Positions 1 to 5,048 of a DNA stretch of 5,197 nt are shown here, piece after piece. The notes below the pieces were generated by a model. The model had not been told where the DNA came from and made no database searches. It saw nothing but the letters and a program-made list of their open reading frames with translations. Origin of the DNA: an uncultured Erysipelotrichaceae bacterium (GTDB taxonomy: Bacteria > Bacillota_I > Bacilli_A > Erysipelotrichales > Erysipelotrichaceae). How positions within the stretch are numbered: the first letter of the stretch is position 1; every line of letters begins with the position of its first letter. The stretch covers positions 1 to 5,197 of the forward strand of contig CADBPK010000118.1 of the NCBI GenBank assembly GCA_902796465.1. The letters run 5' to 3'. The position numbers and the translations under genes were made by a program.

Positions 1-440
1 AACCCCGCAGATGGATCTTTCAGATCCGAGTACGCAATGCTTACGCCATAGGCTTCTGATACGTCCAGGGCTTTATCGCCCATACCGTAGACATAATGAT
101 AATAGGGATGCGCATCTTCAATCAGTCTCGGCTTTCTGCCTGCGACCCATTCTGCGTCCTGCATAAAATAAGCTCTTTCCTCAATATGCTTAATGGTGCT
201 TTCTGCCGGCATATCCTTTATGGTTTTCTTTTTCCCTTTTCCCTTGATCAAGCGGTCGGTCCAGACACCGTCTTTGAATGTTCCGATATACGTTTCCCTG
301 ACTGACTGATCACGCAGTATGGCAAACCAGTATGTATCATCTTTGCCGCCGATGACCCAGTCAACTTCATCACGAAAAGCCTGGCAGAATTCGAAGCCGT
401 TTTCCTTTTTCACAAGTTCCGTAAAGCGATAGTTTTCCAT
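1..440 (-). CDS. Unrecognised protein, N-terminal 146 residues (3' end beyond window)
   Basis: The reading frame opens with ATG at 440 and stays open to the window edge, so the C-terminus is missing. An AGGAG at 450-454 lies 9 bases before the ATG and supports this start. I do not recognise the family. The visible part is soluble, with no signal peptide or membrane segment. It starts MENYRFTELVKKENGFEF, is rich in aromatic and charged residues, and has a Trp/Tyr-rich stretch at about 36-60 (DDTYWFAILRD, then YIGTFKDGVW). A lysine-rich patch follows at 66-75 (KGKGKKKTIK), then a Tyr/His cluster at about 111-119 (HPYYHYVYG). It lies 47 bases after the acetyltransferase gene on the same strand and could be read through from it. 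No terminator is visible between them, and any own promoter is weak (TATATT-like only). The open frame and ribosome binding site make it a real gene; its function is unknown. Confidence 0.75.
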   Translation of the reverse strand, partial: MENYRFTELVKKENGFEFCQAFRDEVDWVIGGKDDTYWFAILRDQSVRETYIGTFKDGVWTDRLIKGKGKKKTIKDMPAESTIKHIEERAYFMQDAEWVAGRKPRLIEDAHPYYHYVYGMGDKALDVSEAYGVSIAYSDLKDPSAG

Positions 441-487
441 GATCCTGTTCTCCTGTAACAATATAGGTACAACTTTCTTTGATGATC

Positions 488-943
488 TTATAAGTATTTC
501 TTCATATAGATCACATCATCGAACGGGTTATGATAGTAGGCTTCGCATTCCTCAAATCCATGTTTCTTATATAAAGATATGGCAGCCTTAAGAGGCTCGA
601 TCGTATCAAGGACCATTTCCCTATATCCCGCTGCCTTTGCATGTCTGATGATTTCCTGAACAAGCACGTCACCAAGATGTATACCTCTTGTTTCGGGCTT
701 CACATATAAGCGTTTCATTTCACATCGTTCATCTGTATGTCTGTGATACGCAACCATCCCCAGCACTTTTTCATTTTCGGTTATTACGAGCATTTCTCCT
801 TCCGGAGCAGTATATTTCAAAGCCGGATCAGCCAATTCATCATCTATATTCTGAAATGACAGATCCCGTCCAAGCCGCTCATAGTACTCTGTTATGAGAT
901 TGCGGACTTCTTCAAGATGATCCTTGCCGTCAGCGATCCGCAT
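488..943 (-). CDS. GNAT family N-acetyltransferase
   Basis: This is a 151-residue single-domain GNAT protein, the usual size for the family. Such enzymes transfer an acetyl group from acetyl-CoA to an amine; the substrate cannot be read from sequence. The N-terminal helices (about 6-35) are followed by the beta strands MLVITENEKVLGMVAYHRH (51-69). Motif A (about 74-95) contains CEMKRLYVKPETRGIHLG, with the acetyl-CoA loop RGIHLG at 86-91. A C-terminal LYKKHGFEECEAYYHNPF (about 124-141) matches motif B and the end of the fold. The loop has His89 where many members have glycine. The start is placed at 943, not at an in-frame ATG at 955, because GGAGG at 949-953 overlaps the upstream ATG and sits 5 bases before the chosen one. 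A promoter at 976-1004 probably drives the gene. It is predicted to be cytoplasmic. Family assignment is firm; substrate unknown. Confidence 0.93.
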   Translation of the reverse strand: MRIADGKDHLEEVRNLITEYYERLGRDLSFQNIDDELADPALKYTAPEGEMLVITENEKVLGMVAYHRHTDERCEMKRLYVKPETRGIHLGDVLVQEIIRHAKAAGYREMVLDTIEPLKAAISLYKKHGFEECEAYYHNPFDDVIYMKKYL

Positions 944-948
944 GATTT

Positions 949-953
949 CCTCC
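949..953 (-). promoter_or_regulatory. Ribosome binding site that decides the acetyltransferase start
   Basis: GGAGG lies 5 bases upstream of the ATG at 943 and overlaps codons 1-2 of an alternative in-frame ATG at 955. The sequence before the ATG at 955 (CACTGACCATTA) has no purine-rich site. This favours the shorter, 151-residue protein. Confidence 0.8.
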
Positions 954-975
954 ATTAATGGTCAGTGTTTCTATA

Positions 976-1004
976 ATTATACGAAATAAATAAGGGGATA
1001 TCAT
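976..1004 (-). promoter_or_regulatory. Sigma-A type promoter for the acetyltransferase gene
   Basis: A perfect -10 box TATAAT (981 down to 976) is preceded, with exactly 17 bases between, by ATGATA (1004 down to 999), a 4 of 6 match to TTGACA. The expected transcript start near 969 would leave a leader of about 25 bases containing the GGAGG site. The -35 box overlaps the last codon and stop codon of the serine hydrolase gene. Confidence 0.6.
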
Positions 1005-1008
1005 CCCC
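982..1008 (-). terminator. Probable intrinsic terminator overlapping the serine hydrolase stop codon
   Basis: On the minus strand GGGGAT (1008-1003) can pair with ATCCCC (999-994) across a GAT loop, followed by TTATTTATTT. The 6-bp stem is strong, but the T-tract is interrupted by A and the loop is short. The stem includes the end of the last glycine codons and the TGA stop (1003-1001), so a ribosome finishing translation would cover it. Confidence 0.5.
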
Positions 1009-1993
1009 CGGTCACAGGCAGAACTTTCTGCTCGATCCATTCGACCCTGTCAAATATCCTCGGTTTGAATGTGCCTGTCATACCCACGGATACATTCAGT
1101 TCCTTGTTTACATAAATGATATTGCCGCTGTCACCGATCGCGGCATAGACTTCTCTGTCATCGAATGGTTTGTACCATAAGTATCCGTAATTCATGTATC
1201 CGAATCTTTCCCCAAGTTTCAGATGCGGCGCCGTCATTTCCTTTATATATTCTTCGGATATGATCTGCCTGTCCTTATACCGGCCGTTATTCAGCACAAG
1301 TGTGCCGATGACAGCCATATCCTTCGCTGACATGCACAGACCCCAGCCGGCTGTAACAGCACCCTGCGGATCGGTATACCATTCGTATTTTCTCGGATTC
1401 TTATTCATAAAGAAATCAAACTGGTCTTCTTTGGAACTGTCGCCGTGCGGTATCCGTTCCGGAAGTTCCAGCGGCTCAAACAGGTTCCTGTTGGCAAAAT
1501 CGATGCATTTCTCCCCGGTTGCTCTCTCGATGATTCCCGCCAGGATCTGAATGCCGAGCGTCGCATACCGGAACTCGCCTGTGATGCCTTTGCGGCCGCC
1601 GAGATAATCAAGTACCGCAAGCGTCCAGTCCGGGGAAGTACAGACCTTTTTCCATGGTTCGGACTTTCCTTTGTACGGTGCTGTCATTGTCAGCAGATGC
1701 CGGACCGTAACATCATAGATCGTTTTCTCGCCGCGTTTTACCCGGTAATCCGGAAAGAAGTCCATTACCTTCTGATCCAGACTCTTAATGCATCCCTGAT
1801 CCAGCGCTATTCCCGCCAGCAGTCCCATGATGCCTTTGGTCACGGAATTGACATTCATCGCGTCTGCAGTCGTAAAACCGTGCCAGCAGTCATCATAGAC
1901 AGTTTCACCGTTCCTGACGGCATAGATCTGACAGATGTTGCTTTCATTTCCGGTACTTTCGAAAACAAATCTGTGCAGTTGTTCTTTATTCAT
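1001..1993 (-). CDS. Beta-lactamase-like serine hydrolase (S12/PF00144 type, NylB-like)
   Basis: This 330-residue protein has the plan of the beta-lactamase/penicillin-binding-like serine hydrolases, which attack amide or ester bonds through an acyl-serine. The nucleophile motif SxxK is Ser50-Val-Thr-Lys53 in MNVNSVTKGIMGLLAG. A second family block, FRYATLGIQILAGIIERATG (141-160), carries Tyr143 of the YxN motif, but with Thr145 in the Asn place. A third block, WGLCMSAKDMAVIGTLVLNNGRY (217-239), is typical of EstB/NylB-like members. The KTG/HxG position reads GDSGN (287-291). There is no signal peptide, so it is predicted cytoplasmic, which argues against a cell-wall or resistance role and for an esterase, amidase or peptidase. 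The start at 1993 has GAGGAGG at 2002-2008, 8 bases away. It lies 80 bases after the methyltransferase gene; no convincing promoter was found in that gap. The family is firm; the substrate is unknown. Confidence 0.92.
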   Translation of the reverse strand: MNKEQLHRFVFESTGNESNICQIYAVRNGETVYDDCWHGFTTADAMNVNSVTKGIMGLLAGIALDQGCIKSLDQKVMDFFPDYRVKRGEKTIYDVTVRHLLTMTAPYKGKSEPWKKVCTSPDWTLAVLDYLGGRKGITGEFRYATLGIQILAGIIERATGEKCIDFANRNLFEPLELPERIPHGDSSKEDQFDFFMNKNPRKYEWYTDPQGAVTAGWGLCMSAKDMAVIGTLVLNNGRYKDRQIISEEYIKEMTAPHLKLGERFGYMNYGYLWYKPFDDREVYAAIGDSGNIIYVNKELNVSVGMTGTFKPRIFDRVEWIEQKVLPVTGG

Positions 1994-2021
1994 TATAAAA
2001 GCCTCCTCTCAGGTAAGATTT

Positions 2022-2029
2022 GGACGTCC
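2022..2029. repeat. 8-bp palindrome GGACGTCC upstream of the hydrolase gene
   Basis: A perfect 8-base palindrome lies 29 bases before the hydrolase ATG, in the 80-base gap between the methyltransferase and hydrolase genes. Its position would suit an operator, but one 8-base palindrome is weak evidence, and the rest of the gap is AT-rich with no clear promoter or terminator. Confidence 0.25.
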
Positions 2030-2073
2030 TAAGAAAAGGCTAAAGTAATTAAAAATTGTTTTCAAGAGAAGTT

Positions 2074-2868
2074 TTATAACTTATTTCCCAATACTGCCAG
2101 GGCAGCGTAATGAAGCACATCAAACCGGTCAGGTGCGTTATCATCAAGAAACTGCCTGTGCTCAATATCCCATTCATTCAGTTCTTTTTCCGATAATGAT
2201 GCCCCGACACCCCGGCACGCCTTCATCCTGCCGTGCCATGATTCTTTCGTAAAGGAAACCATGAGATCATATTCTTCATGATCTTCCAAATCGAAATAAT
2301 CAAAGACAACATGGGGTATCCGGACCGGATGCCTGGTCTCCCCGGCACCCGTCCATTTCGGACTGTACTTCAGGACGATTTCTTCGCTTTTGCCGGCGAT
2401 CGGATCTTCGAAGGGGAGCCATGCCATGTTCATGATCAGCAGCTTTCCCTCCGGCTTCAGCATCTGTGCCAGCTTCGGCATCAGACGCGCATGATCAAAA
2501 TACCAGAAGCACTGGCATGCAGTTATGACATCAAAGCTTTCTGCCGGGAAATCCGTTTCTTCCGCAGCAACGGTCATGAAGTCGATCTGCATATGACCGG
2601 CTTCCGCCATGCGTTTTGCCTGCGCGATCTGCTCGGGTGAGATATCCGTACCTGTCCAATGTGCGCCGTATTTGTACATATTGCGCGGCAGCACACCGGT
2701 GCCGGTCCCGAGGTCCAGAACATTCTGTCCGTTGATGCAGAGCTTTCTGTCTGTGATCTTCTGATAAAACGCTTCCGGGTAGATATCCCGGTATTTTGCG
2801 TATTCTCCGGATGTCTTTCCCCAGTCGAAGGGTTTGCCGCCGTCTATCCTGCTGTCTGATATTTCCAT
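2074..2868 (-). CDS. Class I SAM-dependent methyltransferase
   Basis: This 264-residue protein carries a Rossmann-type methyltransferase domain that moves a methyl group from S-adenosylmethionine to an unknown acceptor. Motif I is VLDLGTGTGVL (50-60), with the GxGxG glycines 54, 56 and 58. The acidic end of strand 2 is in TGTDIS, with Asp75 expected to hold the SAM ribose. The post-motif region SFDVITACQCFWYFD (111-125) and LMPKLAQMLKPEGKLLIMNM (129-148) match the PF08241/PF13649 layout. The C-terminal third contains ESWHGRMKACRGVGASL (209-225), likely part of the acceptor site. The frame is open upstream to 3069, but that extension runs antiparallel-frame through the small membrane gene and has a low-complexity composition. 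The ATG at 2868 has GGAG at 2879-2882, 10 bases away, and gives the expected length. It follows the small membrane gene by 79 bases and may be co-transcribed. It is predicted to be cytoplasmic. Confidence 0.93.
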   Translation of the reverse strand: MEISDSRIDGGKPFDWGKTSGEYAKYRDIYPEAFYQKITDRKLCINGQNVLDLGTGTGVLPRNMYKYGAHWTGTDISPEQIAQAKRMAEAGHMQIDFMTVAAEETDFPAESFDVITACQCFWYFDHARLMPKLAQMLKPEGKLLIMNMAWLPFEDPIAGKSEEIVLKYSPKWTGAGETRHPVRIPHVVFDYFDLEDHEEYDLMVSFTKESWHGRMKACRGVGASLSEKELNEWDIEHRQFLDDNAPDRFDVLHYAALAVLGNKL

Positions 2869-2878
2869 CTTAAACCGT

Positions 2879-2882
2879 CTCC
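2879..2882 (-). promoter_or_regulatory. Ribosome binding site supporting the methyltransferase start at 2868
   Basis: GGAG is followed by 10 bases and then ATG. The spacing is slightly long, but it is the only good site close to the beginning of the methyltransferase domain, and it removes a 67-residue spurious N-terminal extension. Confidence 0.55.
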
Positions 2883-2947
2883 GTAAATTCTGACTGAGCC
2901 AATAAACATCAGTTTTGCTGCATGTGGCATTCTTTTGACTATGCCCG

Positions 2948-3202
2948 TTATTGTCTGTGCTTTCTGTAAACTGCCCGTACACCGAGAATGGTAATGACCA
3001 GGATGACGATGCCGAGAATAAGCATGGCCAGATCCTGGTGATGAACAGCGGAATAGAAGCAGATCCCAATCAGACCGCCGAAGATAACGATCAGAACGAT
3101 TGCGGCGATAATGCGCACAGGCAAAGGAACCTTCTTTTCGAAAGATGCTTCCAGACAGCCTTCAACAATCAGCTCAAAAAAGAATTCCATGATCACTTCC
3201 AT
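2948..3202 (-). CDS. Small two-helix membrane protein
   Basis: This is an 84-residue protein of unrecognised family. A short amphipathic N-terminus (MEVIMEFFFELIVEGCLEAS) leads to a basic stretch EKKVPLPVR (22-30). Two hydrophobic segments follow, at about 31-52 (IIAAIVLIVIFGGLIGICFYSA) and 59-77 (AMLILGIVILVITILGVRA), and the protein ends in a basic tail YRKHRQ. The hairpin would insert in the cytoplasmic membrane; the positive-inside rule puts both ends in the cytoplasm. The start at 3202 has GAGGTG 5 bases upstream. An ATG four codons later (3190) is possible, since small Firmicutes proteins of this kind often begin MEFFFEL-like. It precedes the methyltransferase gene by 79 bases on the same strand. 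An inverted repeat at 3226-3257 lies just upstream and may control it. No function can be assigned. Confidence 0.8.
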   Translation of the reverse strand: MEVIMEFFFELIVEGCLEASFEKKVPLPVRIIAAIVLIVIFGGLIGICFYSAVHHQDLAMLILGIVILVITILGVRAVYRKHRQ

Positions 3203-3225
3203 CCGGTCACCTCATCAACGTAAAA

Positions 3226-3257
3226 ATGATCTGTTTTGATATAACTGTACAGATCAT
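3226..3257. repeat. 9-bp perfect inverted repeat, operator-like or weak terminator
   Basis: ATGATCTGT (3226-3234) is the exact reverse complement of ACAGATCAT (3249-3257), with 14 bases between. The arm centres are 23 bases apart, about two helical turns, as in many dimeric operator sites. The right arm overlaps a second palindrome, CTGTACAG (3245-3252). Read on the minus strand, the second arm runs into TTTTT, so it could instead be a weak intrinsic terminator for the RNA upstream. It lies 23 bases before the small membrane gene start. Confidence 0.55.
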
Positions 3258-3323
3258 ATGAAAATCCCCATTCCCGCCCTCGTCTGTCAGTTGGCAATAG
3301 GTAGTAACCATACTCTGTTAATG

Positions 3324-3333
3324 TACACGTGTA
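3324..3333. repeat. 10-bp palindrome TACACGTGTA
   Basis: A perfect 10-base palindrome in the gap between the DIP1984-family gene and the small membrane gene. It is short for a stem on its own and could be a protein-binding site. TGTAC (3322-3326) and GTACA (3346-3350) form a further short inverted pair around its right side. No regulator is encoded nearby. Confidence 0.35.
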
Positions 3334-3360
3334 TTATTACTGAGCGTACATTTTACAAAT

Positions 3361-3432
3361 GGGGAGTCGAACCCCGCATGTGCTCTCCATGCCACCATGA
3401 GTGCGATTCATTCTCAACCGCGGGAGATCATG
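3361..3432 (-). ncRNA. Candidate structured RNA with a tRNA-like T-arm
   Basis: The minus strand of this gap can be hand-folded into consecutive stems. CATGA (3432-3428) pairs with TCATG (3400-3396) and encloses GCGGTT/AATCGC (3421-3416 with 3408-3403) with a 7-base loop. Then comes GCATG/CATGC (3392-3388 with 3380-3376), again with a 7-base loop. Last is GGGG/CCCC (3375-3372 with 3364-3361) around TTCGACT, which fits the tRNA T-loop consensus TTCRANY. AGAGCAC just before it resembles the 3' side of a tRNA D-arm. A complete tRNA is not present: the seven bases after the T-arm (ATTTGTA) have no matching 5' acceptor strand, no loop makes a valid anticodon loop, and no CCA follows. It begins 27 bases after the DIP1984-family stop codon on the same strand. 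It may be a tRNA-mimicking RNA, or the decayed remnant of a tRNA gene or attachment site. Confidence 0.35.
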
Positions 3433-3458
3433 CCCACCCTGCCAGACTACCTTCAAAT

Positions 3459-3911
3459 TCAGATCAGATCTGTGGTCCAGTTCAATCCCTGGATCGTTTC
3501 GTCTGTTTCTCTGAGCTCTTTTGATAATTTATCCACTTCTTTCTGGAGCTTGGAAACAGATACAGTACTGAGTATCCTGATCTCTGTTTTTGTATATCTG
3601 GATACCTTCTCGCTCGCTGAATTCAGAAAGCTTCTCATGATACCGATTTTCTGCTTAAGGCAGTCTCTTCTTGCGATCAGATCAGTCAGTGTCAGGTCAC
3701 CGCTTTTCGTTTCGTTATTTGTATGGTTGATACGTGCGATCAGTTCCTCAAGACGTTCAAAATTCTTATTTAACTCTGCAAGTAATTCATTGGGATCCTC
3801 TGCAGGCTTTTCACCGTCCTGTACTTTAGCGTTATTATTAAGTCTTTCGCTGAGTTCAGCGATCCTGCGCTGTAAATCAGCTCTTTCCGATAATGCCGTT
3901 GCCAGTTTCAT
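3459..3911 (-). CDS. DIP1984 family coiled-coil protein
   Basis: I recognise this 150-residue protein as a member of the DIP1984 family, by its start MKLATALSERADLQRRIAELSERLNNNAKVQ, the segment EDPNELLAELN (38-48), INHTNNET (61-68), the SRYTKTEIR region (104-112) and the closing NWTTDLI (144-150). The length matches the family. It is almost all helical: heptad-like stretches at about 5-28, 41-62, 77-100 and 117-143 suggest a coiled-coil bundle. There is no signal peptide or membrane segment, and it is often misnamed after coiled-coil proteins such as EzrA. Its biochemical role is not established. The start at 3911 has AAGGAGG at 3918-3924, 6 bases away. A TATAAT lies at 3935-3940 and a terminator separates it from the upstream operon, so it is transcribed on its own. 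The tRNA-like structure follows directly. Confidence 0.9.
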   Translation of the reverse strand: MKLATALSERADLQRRIAELSERLNNNAKVQDGEKPAEDPNELLAELNKNFERLEELIARINHTNNETKSGDLTLTDLIARRDCLKQKIGIMRSFLNSASEKVSRYTKTEIRILSTVSVSKLQKEVDKLSKELRETDETIQGLNWTTDLI

Positions 3912-3934
3912 TTTCTGCCTCCTTATCTGTCATC

Positions 3935-3964
3935 ATTATACTGCATGGCATCATCTGCTGTATT
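3935..3964 (-). promoter_or_regulatory. Promoter of the DIP1984-family gene
   Basis: A perfect TATAAT -10 box (3940 down to 3935) is centred 26 bases before the ATG at 3911. The best -35 is AATACA (3964-3959) at 18-base spacing, only 3 of 6. The intrinsic terminator just upstream makes an independent promoter here expected. Confidence 0.5.
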
Positions 3965-3980
3965 TACCGCAGATCAAATT

Positions 3981-4006
3981 AAAAGAAAAAATCCTGTTTC
4001 CAGGAT
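3981..4006 (-). terminator. Intrinsic terminator ending the pyrophosphohydrolase operon
   Basis: ATCCTG (4006-4001) pairs perfectly with CAGGAT (3996-3991) across a GAAA tetraloop, followed on the minus strand by TTTTTCTTTT. It lies 27 bases after the stop codon of the 201-residue protein gene. On the plus strand the same hairpin is followed by CCTA and then seven T, so it might work weakly in both directions. Confidence 0.85.
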
Positions 4007-4033
4007 CCTATTTTTTTGCAAAACAGTTGTTTA

Positions 4034-4639
4034 TCAATCAGTTGTGGACGCAAACATTACCGCATATCTGTTCATGCGCTGATCGTAGACGCTCCAGCAT
4101 GCAGTACCCCACCATTCCTGCCCGTCATCAAAGTAATTCGACCAATCTGTTGTCCACTCGTATACTTCCAGTTCATCTGTTCCTTCCGGGAATAAAACAG
4201 AATTGACTCTGCGGAATTCATCCGGTCCGTATCCTGAGGTATGCGGTGTTTCCCAGAAAGCATACCAGTAGGGGATCTGTTCTCCCTTTAAAGGATCCGG
4301 CAGGCCGCAGTCATAATATCTCCGTCCGGTACGGTCTGTCTGCAGTATCTCCGGTACACGCAGAAGTTCCGCCGGACCGATCCGGTGAGCCTTTGCTTTC
4401 CCTATATCCAGATTCCACGGGAACGGTTCATCGCGGACTTTCCCGCAGTCACTGACCTGCTCTTTTAAATCTGTATCGATATCCCGTTCGATCACTTTGA
4501 GCATCGCAAAAAGCACAGCATCTTTATGCGAACGGTATCCCTGATGCGGCGTATCGTCTTCGATGAGACAATAATCGATGATGCACCGGGGATAGTTTTC
4601 CATCAGTTTATAAAAAGGATCATTTATCAATTCACGCAT
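4034..4639 (-). CDS. Unrecognised 201-residue soluble protein
   Basis: I do not recognise a named family. The protein is soluble and acidic, with no signal peptide or membrane segment, and is very rich in aromatic residues in its second half. Blocks that look conserved are IPYWYAFWETPHTSGYG (122-138), DEFRRVNSVLFPEG (140-153), and a Trp-rich block YEWTTDWSNYF (160-170) then EWWGTACWSVYD (175-186), ending in FASTTD (196-201). Such Trp/Tyr clusters suggest a binding surface, but I cannot name a ligand. The frame is open to a GTG at 4648, but ATG at 4639 is better placed: AGGTG lies 6 bases before it, and that site overlaps the GTG. It begins 27 bases after the stop of the 110-residue protein gene and is followed by a strong terminator, so it is probably last in the operon. 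Confidence 0.8.
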   Translation of the reverse strand: MRELINDPFYKLMENYPRCIIDYCLIEDDTPHQGYRSHKDAVLFAMLKVIERDIDTDLKEQVSDCGKVRDEPFPWNLDIGKAKAHRIGPAELLRVPEILQTDRTGRRYYDCGLPDPLKGEQIPYWYAFWETPHTSGYGPDEFRRVNSVLFPEGTDELEVYEWTTDWSNYFDDGQEWWGTACWSVYDQRMNRYAVMFASTTD

Positions 4640-4645
4640 ATGATT

Positions 4646-4650
4646 CACCT
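4646..4650 (-). promoter_or_regulatory. Ribosome binding site deciding the start at 4639
   Basis: AGGTG is separated by 6 bases from ATG at 4639. Its last three bases are the alternative GTG start at 4648, which itself has an AGG only three bases upstream, too close to work well. Confidence 0.55.
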
Positions 4651-4666
4651 GCCTGTAAATGTAGGT

Positions 4667-4999
4667 TTATTTTGACTTTGCAAGTTTCGCGGCATAGAAG
4701 AGGTCCATATTGTCCTGTCCGCTGTCCAGCGCTGCTGACAGCACCCTGCAGAAACCTGTCTCATCAAATTCCTTATCGAAATCTTTACTGTAATTTGTTG
4801 TAATCGTTTTTCCGGCCGTAAATGCTCTCACAAGGTCTTCCGGATTATAAGCGTTATGAAGGGTACAGACACACACGCCGTCTTTCCACAGATATAAACA
4901 TGGTTCATAGGGATGAGATGACAACCGGTATGTTTCGCCCTTATAAGTATATGTCACTTCATCTGAACGCAGATCTAACGATCCAAAATCATTTTCCAT
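4667..4999 (-). CDS. Unrecognised 110-residue soluble protein
   Basis: No named family is recognised. The sequence suggests a compact alpha/beta domain. Strands at about 15-45 (VTYTYKGETYRLSSHP, then PCLYLWKDGVCVCTLHNAY) are followed by helix PEDLVRAFTAG (53-63), strand KTITTNYSK (64-72) and a C-terminal helical part with FCRVLSAAL (83-91) and MDLFYAAKLAKSK (98-110). Cys34, Cys43, Cys45 and Cys84 are present but do not form a clear metal motif. There is no signal peptide or membrane segment. The frame is open 11 codons further upstream (5032), but AGGAGG at 5006-5011 sits 6 bases before the ATG at 4999 and fixes the start. It lies 49 bases after the pyrophosphohydrolase gene and 27 before the 201-residue gene, suggesting one operon. 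Function unknown. Confidence 0.8.
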   Translation of the reverse strand: MENDFGSLDLRSDEVTYTYKGETYRLSSHPYEPCLYLWKDGVCVCTLHNAYNPEDLVRAFTAGKTITTNYSKDFDKEFDETGFCRVLSAALDSGQDNMDLFYAAKLAKSK

Positions 5000-5005
5000 G
5001 ATTGA

Positions 5006-5011
5006 CCTCCT
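5006..5011 (-). promoter_or_regulatory. Ribosome binding site deciding the start at 4999
   Basis: A perfect AGGAGG with a 6-base spacer to the ATG at 4999 lies inside the longer open frame that begins at 5032, which excludes the upstream methionine as the likely start. Confidence 0.8.
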
Positions 5012-5048
5012 GAGCAGATACCGCTTCAGCATTCCGGTAAATGGGGAT

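Noticed and set aside
441..487. Promoter for the left-edge gene
   Set aside because: TATATT is present, but no acceptable -35 box occurs at 16-18 bases; read-through from the acetyltransferase gene is equally likely.
1445..2032. Plus-strand open frame of 195 codons
   Set aside because: It is fully antisense to the well-supported serine hydrolase gene and has no recognisable domain.
2030..2073. Terminator after the methyltransferase or promoter for the hydrolase
   Set aside because: A TTGAAA box exists on the minus strand but the -10 position is poor, and no stem followed by a T-run can be formed.
2869..3069. 67-codon N-terminal extension of the methyltransferase
   Set aside because: It overlaps the small membrane protein gene in another frame and has no ribosome binding site at its start. 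Starting at 2868 gives the expected domain length.
3355..3450. A functional, complete tRNA gene
   Set aside because: Only the T-arm is convincing. The acceptor stem cannot be formed, no 7-base loop carries T33 with a valid anticodon context, and there is no CCA end.
3258..3524. Plus-strand open frame of 88 codons over the gap
   Set aside because: It has no ribosome binding site, a composition unlike a real protein, and overlaps the structured region and the end of the DIP1984-family gene.
3397..4206. Long plus-strand open frame of 269 codons
   Set aside because: It lies antisense to the DIP1984-family gene and crosses its promoter and the terminator. Its Ser/Leu-rich composition is what an antisense reading of a coiled-coil gene gives, and it has no ribosome binding site of note.
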